This document shows, piece by piece, positions 56,432 through 64,000 of a stretch of 64,000 nt of DNA. The position numbers were made by a program, and so were the translations under genes. Position 1 is the stretch's first letter, and every line of letters begins with the position of its first letter. Where the stretch lies: assembly GCA_013368315.1 (NCBI GenBank), contig JAACJM010000001.1:930001-994000 (forward strand), read 5' to 3'. This DNA is from Tetrapyrgos nigripes (lineage: Eukaryota; Basidiomycota; Agaricomycetes; Agaricales; Campanellaceae). Under the pieces are notes generated by a model. The model saw only the letters and a list, made by a program, of their open reading frames with translations, was not told where the DNA came from and did not search any database.

Positions 56432-58737
56432 TTAGACAGAGCCCAATTCCTGCAATTCAAGGTCTGCGGGGTCGTGGGTATACTGATGATACGAAGAGTG
56501 TTGGTGTGACCAAGGCCTCCTTTCCAGCCCTGCACAGCGACGACCGTGCTTCCAGGGGTGACGATATTGAGCTTGAGAGCGCTACGCAAACCGAAACGAA
56601 TACGATTGTCCACCTGCAAGACGGCTGTCAACAACATAGCTTCTCACACTTTGAGTACCACGTACATCTATCTGCCACTGGTGGCTTTGGATACCTCGAG
56701 GTTCGGAGTACCAGAATGGGTAGCATCCGCGGTGCAAGTGAATTTGACGAGCTGTCTGTTCGTTACGGGTAACTGCCATGGTATCCGTATCAGCTTCAAG
56801 AACAATGACTCGGTTTTACACGTACCAGTGATGATTGGAACACGAGGGCGGTACTTGGAAATGAGACGGGCAGTGTTTCCACTAGTCGAAAGGACAAGGA
56901 TCGCACTGGCTTCTTGCTCAGAAGCTGCGGCTACGGCAGCAATTGCCACGGTTTCCGTTGTTTCGGTTGGACGAGGCTGGATAGCGCGAATCTCATCGTA
57001 TAGGGGAGGATAGCAGATGGCGTACTCAGCGAGGAGACATGTTTCAGCCATCATAAGAACTTCGGGGATGATGAGCACAGAATTGGAGCAGGAGGTAATC
57101 TACTACTGACCTGACTGGACGGGGTATGATCCTTTGGCGGTCTCTCCGGACAACATAACACAGTCAGCACCATCGAGAACGGCATTGGCGACATCGCTGA
57201 CTTCAGCTCGAGTCGGCCTAGGGTTGTACTGGACAAAACATTAGCATCCCAACTCTGCACGGAGGGCAGTAATTCTATTCTCACCGTCATCGACTGGAAT
57301 GGAAGGAATCAGTGTTGACGTTACCCTGGAAAAATGACAACTCACCTCCAACATTTGCGTCGCAACGATTACAGGCTTCCCAACGATATTGCATTTGGCA
57401 ATCATCATTTTTTGGGCCAAGAAGACTTGGCTAGCAGGTATCTCGATACCCAAATCACCACGAGCAACCATGACACCATCCGCCTCCTTCAAAATCTCGT
57501 CAAAGTTGGCAACGCCTTGCTCGTTTTCAATCTTGACGATGATTTTAATGTGAGCTCCATCGGAGCCGAGGACAGTCCTGATGTCCTTGACATCTTGAGC
57601 ACGACGAATAAACGAAGCGAAAACCATGTCAACATTGTTCTTGACGCCAAATTGCAGGTCCTTCTTGTCTTTGTCGGACAGAGCGGGGAGGTCGACATCG
57701 GTCTTTGGGAGGTTGACACCCTTGCGAGAAGAAAGTGTGCCATTGTTGATAGCACGGACGCGAATGTTGGTGCCATCGACGGACAACACGAGTAAGGAAA
57801 GAATACCTACTCTGTGTTAATGACAGGCGAGGAACCAAAAAGGAAAACACTTACCGTCATCGACGTAAATGAGTTTCCCTGGTGCTGTTACCTTGGAGAG
57901 GTTGGCCTAAAGCAGCGGTACTCGTCACTGGCAGCTCAAAAGTCGGGCTAGAAATTACACACATAATCCATCCACATAATTTTGTCGTCACAGATTTCTT
58001 GGTATTTGGGGTCGGTAGAGACAATGAATTCGTGACCAGCAGATATAGCAATCTTGTAGATTCCGAGAGCTCAGTACATGATTCAGTCGCAGTGAAAACG
58101 AGACGCTCACGTCCATGCCATCTCTCATCAATCCTGTACGGATTTCAGGACCTTTCTGTAAAAACCATGAATAATTTGTGAGGTGATTATGCATCAAAGA
58201 AACCAACAGTGTCGAGTGCAATAGCTACAGGTCGTCCATCGGGATCCTCTGCAGCAAAAGTTAAGCACGAGAGTATACGTAAAAGAGAATCAACACATAC
58301 GGGCAACCATTTTTCTAGTGTTGTCAATGACACTTTGATGGTATTCATATGAGCCATGAGAGAAGTTCATACGAACTTGCAAAGAAAAAAAAAAGGACTG
58401 TTCTCAGCATATGAGCCAGCCGCTAACGATGCCATCCACATACCGACATTGACACCAGCACGCCTCAGTTCTGCGAGTTTCTCGACAGAGTTGACCTTGG
58501 GACCTGTTAAACAGTATGAAAACTCAGTGCCCCCCTGCGATCGACAATGCCGTACCAATCGTAGCGATGATGGAGGTCTGATCGTTTCAGGGCATCAGAA
58601 AAGCGTAAAGAGAGGGGGAAAAAGCTGGGCAATACCTTGCGGTGGAACTTGGTCTCCTCAGTGGGCAATGGAGCCTTGACGGTGCTCAGAGTGGAGGACC
58701 ATTCGAGTTGAGAGCGAATTCCGTCGGTTGCGAACAT
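56432..58737 (-). CDS. PYK1: Pyruvate kinase, with C-terminal frameshift
   Basis: Last step of glycolysis. The start [20 protein letters not shown] is at 58737. Conserved parts are [40 protein letters not shown], the substrate loop [32 protein letters not shown] and [17 protein letters not shown]. The effector-domain end includes [20 protein letters not shown], and the protein finishes [18 protein letters not shown]. About twelve short introns. At the end the read frame gives [16 protein letters not shown] with a stop at 56425, while one base off it reads [12 protein letters not shown] with a stop at 56432, as expected for fungal pyruvate kinases. A base lost in the CCCC/GGGG run near 56468-56473 would explain this. 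The change would not touch the catalytic core. Confidence 0.92.
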
Positions 58738-59032
58738 GGTTGATTGAGAAAGAGCGGCGTTAAGACAAGCTAACAATTTATAGGCGCGGTGGACCCAAGC
58801 GTGCTTTGGGCTATATCGATAGTGACCGTATCTATTCTATCGTAGCCAACGTTCCTTGTCTTATCTAACATCCAGTGCACTCATCATGCTCAGAGAAAAA
58901 AGTACAGCTAACCTTTGATCACCGCAAACCCGATACACAGTAATTAATCTTTTTTCAAAGCACTTCGACAACAGCCAATAGATATATATACACGCTACCC
59001 GTAAAGGAAGGAACAGAAACAGACAAACTTCG

Positions 59033-61237
59033 TCACATTACCCTAAGTGTCCAACCTGGCAAACTTTGCAAGCCTCCGTCTCCTACTGCTGCGTGAGCGG
59101 CCGTAAGCCAACCAGTGTCAATATTACCTCCTGGATGAGTTGGTTGCCCACTCAGGGGATCCATATGGAAGACATTCTCGCAGGCAATGGTACGTCCCGA
59201 GTGATACCCAACACCATCCAACGATCGGATGAACAACAATGGGAGGCTGCGCCCATTGATTGAAGGGGAGGCCCCGAACCATTTCTGCCGTCTGCTGGAT
59301 GTGTACCATCGGAGGCGTTCTCGGGTCGGTCCGCATTGAGTGGAAGCGCGTCATCTTCTAGGGCCTTAATTACGTCCGCTATGGGAGGCATTTCAACTAT
59401 AACGACAGTGTGTAAAGGTCCTGGCGGCATGAACCGAGGACCGCCTGCTGGTGAGTTTGGGGACCCAGGTGAGTCTGCAGGAGTGCCATCCATACCAGGC
59501 ATAGGCTGAACATAAGGCCCAATCGAAGTTAACGGACCTGGAGGCGACGTCTGGTACACGCGATGCGGTAATGGGCCAAGGTTACCCAAAAAGACATCAA
59601 GAGCCACTTGTGTTTTTGTCTTGAGATCTTCATAGAAGAAATTGGAGACAGTCAATTCGATTGTGTTGGGTATCGTGCGATACACTGGGGCGGTGAACAG
59701 CGTAGGGAAGGGAGTTATGGGTAGCTCGGGTATGTTGCTGTTTTTACCCGACGAATCGAAAAATGTATACTGGAACTTGGCTGGGTACCAGCTGTTAGAT
59801 AGAATGACATGGTAAGACAATCAGAACTTACATATACCAACGATAGTCCAGCACAAGTAGTCATCTACCTCGTCAGAGATGATATGAATACCATCCTTGA
59901 CTTCGTCTCTTACTCGAGGCGATTGGAAAATCAGCGGATGAGTACCTGCCTGACCAGAAGCACCAGGAGCAGGAGGCGCAACTACTCCAGTTGAACCGGG
60001 TATCGGCCCAGCGGCAGACAGATAGTGTCGGGAACCATCTGGGTTGATGCGTTGGAGGGCAATCTTCTGCATCTGACTGACTGGACCTCCATCATCAGGC
60101 GAGACTCGACCCTTGTCAACCTTGCGGATGATCAAAGGGGACGTAGAGATGCCTGACTGGGTATCCGAAAGAATAATCTCACAGCCATAGGTGACGGGCT
60201 GAGGGCCTGCTGGGAAAGAATGAGTATGTGGGAGGGTAAAAGTTCTCATCACATGATCTACGCACCAATGTTCGGGACTTCGGTAGGGCGTCGTATAACA
60301 TTGACATTAAAGGCGGACCACGCGACATTACTTGCGCACAACTGTGCGTGGTCAATGGTCATGTATTTGGTGCGTACAGTTTGAGAATTGATGCGATTAA
60401 ATAGAGATACGGGTCCACCAGCCAAAATACAAGAAGAGATATTTCTCGTCTTGGCAGTCTTTTTGGATGGTTTGGATATAATGGTGACTGGGGCAGAATC
60501 AAACGAAGCCCAAATGCGTCCGGGAGGGCCTTCTGCTTCGGGATTGCTGGCTGTGGCAGGATGAGGCTCAGCGATGTCGAGAGAGAGCTGGAAACTCTTC
60601 GCTTTAGCGGTCCCGGTAACATGGAGAAATTTGAAGCTGGACGTCATGTTGTTGTCCAAAGTCGACTTTTGCTCAAAAGAACGTTCACCAGTCTCGGATA
60701 CAACGGCCATTGAAAGCTGCTGGTTGCGCATGTGCCAAACCGGGCCTTCGATATGGACCACGGGAGGAGGACAGAGGAAACGCTTCTCGCTGCCGTAGGA
60801 TTTCTGGGCAACAGCGGCATGAAGACAGATGACGGTGGTCATTGGCACGACGCGAGGAGGTTCGGGAGGCACAATGTCGCGTATGACGCGGCGAATTTTG
60901 TTCTGCGAATCTTCTGCATCGGAGTCGTCCAATTTGCGTTTGGACGACTGCAAAGAGATGAGCAGGAAAGCCGATGGAGCGATTGGGAAATACGCACGTT
61001 GGGAAGGGATGAATCTGAAAGAGCCTGTGAATCCCAGGGCAAATTGCCGTTTGTAGGGGGGTCCTTGTGAGATGCGGCGAGTATTGACTGTAGAGAAGGA
61101 CTCGGGTTGCCTGGGGGAGGAGTTGGAACGGGCGAAGGAGCATGGGGGACATAGAGGGAACCAGGATTGGAAGGAGGGGACGGGCGAGTGGGGGCGACTT
61201 GGGCCATATCAAGACCCAGCGGCAGCTGAGTCTGCAT
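59033..61237 (-). CDS. CSL (CBF1/Su(H)/LAG-1) transcription factor, with frameshift
   Basis: DNA-binding factor of the CSL family. Fungi have no Notch, and yeast members (Cbf11/Cbf12) act in cell-cycle, adhesion and lipid-gene control. The start MQTQLPLGLDMAQVAP (61237) opens a Pro-rich region, then SSKRKLDDSDAEDSQNKIRR. The LAG1 DNA-binding domain follows (TTVICLHAAVAQKSYGSEKR, FLCPPPVVHIEGPVW), then the beta-trefoil domain (GPVSLFNRINSQTVRTKYMT, SRHYLSAAGP) and the C-terminal IPT region (GISKFQYTFFDSSG, RTIPNTIELTVSNFF). The last block, LPLLFIRSLDGVGYHSGRTI then ACENVF, is typical but lies one base out of frame with the preceding exon. The break falls within 59241-59280, near short G and C runs. 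Confidence 0.85.
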
Positions 61238-61495
61238 CTGAAGTAACTCCCCTTCTCTCACGTTTTGGTAAGGAAACTCTCCTCCACGAACTCCCAAGAC
61301 TATTTTAAACTCCGCTCCTTATTTGTCCGAGTTTGTCAGCCGGCTTCTCGCCGCCCGGCGTCAACTGACCATTAAATATATCTGCTATCTATACCAACAA
61401 CGTCCGTACAAAACTATGAGTGTGTGTGCAATGTCCAAGAATGATACTGTAGTGAAGGAGAGTAAAGAAAAAAAAAACGAGTGTCTGATGTCACC

Positions 61496-64000
61496 TCAGG
61501 GTCCAAGCATATCCCGACTACCTCTCCGTGGCTTGTTCTGTCCTGGGAACGGTACGCTATCCCTCGACCGTTCCCGTGAGCCCTCCGTTTCCTGCTGATA
61601 ACGCTGCCAGTCTTCGACTTTCATCGTCGACAACCGTTTCGAAGATGATCCACCCAGTTTATCTGCACTCAGCGACCTAGAGTGCCGTCGTTGGTTCCCA
61701 CGTCGATCCTGGTCATCTTCAGGCTTCTTCAAGTTTCGCCGTTCCATCAGTGCGGCTTGCTCTGCCTGTCTACGCGTAACGGCATCTTTCTCCAGTGCCT
61801 TGGACCTTTCCCACCGCTGCTTCGCCGCGTCCAATTGAGCCTGTTCAGTCTCTGCAGTGGTAAGTGGCTGTTGCATGTCCCTGATCTTTTCCCGATGCCT
61901 TTCATTCAACTCTTCAAACGTCTTCGTCCGAGTTGGTGCAGGCCGCTGTGGGGTTGGAGCAGCAACTTTTTTGGGTGGTAAGATCGTCACCGGAATGTTC
62001 CCACCTGCAGAGCTGGTACGAGTTCGCCGGTGGCGGTCGCGTTCAATCTGTCCAAGAGGAATATCTTCCGAGCTAGAACCGTGCTCCACCCCTAAACCCA
62101 GTGCACTCTCGCGTTTTTTCCGTTGTTGCAGCGCTTCTGCTACAGCTGGAGGCATTTGAATCCGCGAGGACGTTTGAGGTGCGATCGGAGTCGTTGCTAT
62201 CGGCGGGCTGACACCTTGAGGTGGCTGCAAGAGCTTCCTCTCTTGGATATACTGATCCCAGTCAACGTCTCGCAAAGGTGCGCTGGTCGGCCTACCAATT
62301 GATTCACCAAGAGCAGTATTGCTCATCAAGTCCATGGAGTGAATACGAGCACGAGGATCTCTCTCTCGAGGGGGTCGAAGATGTGAGGGAGTCGGCAAAA
62401 GCGCGCCATTGGCGTCAATACTAAGCGTTCGACGAGATGTCAAAGACGGCCGCCTCGAACCAACAGGTGACGATGAAGCAGGCGAGCCTGTCTTCAACGC
62501 ATCTATGGATCTCCGAATGGTATCGATCTCTGCGAGCAATTCATCCTTCTTCTTCTGGCTTTCACTCCCGCCAGATACCTGAGTCTGGTACTTCTCGTCA
62601 CGCGCCATAAAACCATCGGGAACATCGTCCTTGAGGCCCAAACCCAGGTCAAGAGCAGGAAGTGCGCCGGGACTTTGGAGACCTCTGGTGGCCCTTTTAA
62701 GCTCGTCATCAGGCGTCGGGGCAGCCATGAAGTCAGAGACGCCAGAATGGTGGCGAGGACGCATGTCGGCAACATGGGTGCTCTCGGACCTGGGGGAGGT
62801 TGACCCATCATGGTCCTTCATCAAAGGCATGCTTGAACCACTTTCACGGCCAGCATACTTGCCGTGCTCCTTTTCCCATTGCTCCTTGTCACGTAAGACG
62901 TGAGCAAAGTCTCCAACTGCTCGAACATCTGCTTCTTCATCCCGTCTTCGCTGCTCATCGGAGATTTCGTCAAGTTTTCTCCTCAGCACTTTGTAAATGC
63001 GCAATTGAACTGCGGTGCCCATGAGCGCAATAGCGCCAATGAGGCCTAGTTCGATCTGCATCGTCTGAGAGACAGGAAACTGGATGCCGTTACTGGTGAA
63101 TTTAGGGAAAAGCGAGTTGAAGCCGATGTTCCAGACGTAGAACTATAAACTAATTTTAGCATACGTAAGTGTTTCACAGTGAGCCCAACTCACTTCCTTG
63201 AGGTTCGCGGTGGTGAAACAGTCGACACCCAGAATCAACGCGGTGGATCCAACTATTGCGGTTGAAATGAGGAGTATGTGATAGTGTATCTTTAATCAAC
63301 AACAAAAAGTTAGACTTTGACTCGATGAGACGTCAATGTAGTGAAGCACAAACTTACCTTCGGGATGGTACACAGCACAAAGCCCACGACAGCGCAACCT
63401 GACACAAGCATGTCAAGCAACTCGGCATCGAAATAGGCATCTGGCAAACTCACCGACGTAAAAAATCCACCTGAACCCAACTGGTTTGATAAGACCGCCG
63501 TCGTGGAAGCACTGGATCCAGAGAGCCAGTGCAAAGCCTGAGAATCACGTAAGTGGATGATTGGTAGGAGAACATGCATGACGGCGTACCTCCCCAACCT
63601 CCAATACCATAGCGAGCAACCTTCCAGAAGAAGATGGCAATGCCTCCTCCCGCAAAACCTGCAATCCCACAAGCAAGGACGAACATGCCACGAACAGTTT
63701 TACTAGGCGGGTTGACGGCTCTTTGAACTCCAAATCTGAGAATGATCACAAAGCAGACTAGCGATAGTGTGTAGAAACCAATCAAGAAAAAGGAAGTCCT
63801 AGAACATCGGAGAAAGCGAACGCGTAAGAGGAAAAAGACACGGCGAGGACATGGAGATTTACCATCTGTTCTTATGACCCCAGAATGCACTAGGAAGACC
63901 AGTGAGGATGAGGATGACACCAAGAACACCAAAGGCGGGATCGAGACGAGTGTCCAAAGTGATCGGCTCTGGCGTTGCAGAAGCCGAAGCAGTCGACGAC
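61496..64000 (-). CDS. Multi-pass membrane protein, TM7S3/TM198 (DUF4203) type, 5' end outside window
   Basis: Function unknown. The visible N-terminal part is a series of membrane segments in short exons: DPAFGVLGVILILTGLPSAF, TSFFLIGFYTLSLVCFVIIL, VRGMFVLACGIAGFAGGGIA, then GGWGGFALALWIQCFHDGGL and IHYHILLISTAIVGSTALIL followed by GVDCFTTANLKE. These fit the TM7S3/TM198-like domain. The last long exon starts near 63061 (MQIELGLIGAIALMGTAVQL). It codes a long cytosolic tail rich in Arg, Ser, Asp and Gln with coiled-coil tendency (KTFEELNERHREKIRDMQQP) and ends PRRGSRDMLGP at 61496. The start codon and signal sequence lie beyond position 64000. Confidence 0.75.

Overview
The window looks like a stretch of nuclear chromosome from a filamentous basidiomycete, most likely a mushroom-forming Agaricomycete. 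This is inferred from dense, intron-rich protein genes with introns of about 45-70 bp (usual donors GTRNGT, branch sites such as CTAAC or CTGAC), short intergenic gaps and typically fungal gene families. These include a DIL-plus-ankyrin protein, a CAS1-type O-acetyltransferase, a GID8 subunit, a Bck1-type MAPKKK, a fungal CSL factor and an ACBP-ankyrin protein. I see no transposon, CRISPR array, rRNA or convincing tRNA. Exon joins were made by eye from splice motifs and family conservation, so spans are firmer than individual exon edges.

Layout, left: the 3' part of a Nup155/170 nucleoporin (1-3302, +); a RING-CH membrane E3 ligase; a REX4-like exonuclease that has lost most catalytic residues; an unrecognised, probably mitochondrial protein; the Cut8/Sts1 proteasome tether; a CAS1 acetyltransferase; a rhomboid protease; and a DIL/ankyrin protein, all on the minus strand. 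A possible tiny spliced gene lies at 9583-10036.

Middle: a plus-strand run of RRP15, GID8, a BCK1-type MAPKKK and an IQ-motif protein; then minus-strand CZIB (DUF866), followed by mS35, a nitrilase, septin CDC3, the import receptor MTR10, the alpha subunit of succinyl-CoA ligase and an ACBP-ankyrin protein on plus; then minus-strand bS16m, LSM5, importin alpha, an auxilin-like J protein, a D-2-hydroxyacid dehydrogenase and RPN2.

Right: COX6A (+), a small secreted repeat protein (-), ribulose-phosphate 3-epimerase (+), a GT32-type glycosyltransferase (-), pyruvate kinase (-), a CSL transcription factor (-) and the 3' part of a multi-pass TM7S3/TM198-type membrane protein running off the window (-).

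Most genes are unrelated housekeeping genes. One theme recurs: nuclear transport and nuclear protein turnover (Nup155, Sts1/Cut8, Mtr10, importin alpha, Rpn2, GID8). In yeasts Sts1/Cut8 delivers proteasomes to the nucleus, and in budding yeast this uses importin alpha. No new multi-gene system is evident. The points most worth a second look are the degenerate REX4-like protein, a ribulose-phosphate epimerase with two GC-AG introns and a 13-nt exon, a possible 43-residue spliced gene, an exon-per-repeat secreted protein, and four one-base losses next to short homopolymers in conserved genes, which point to sequence errors unless shown otherwise.
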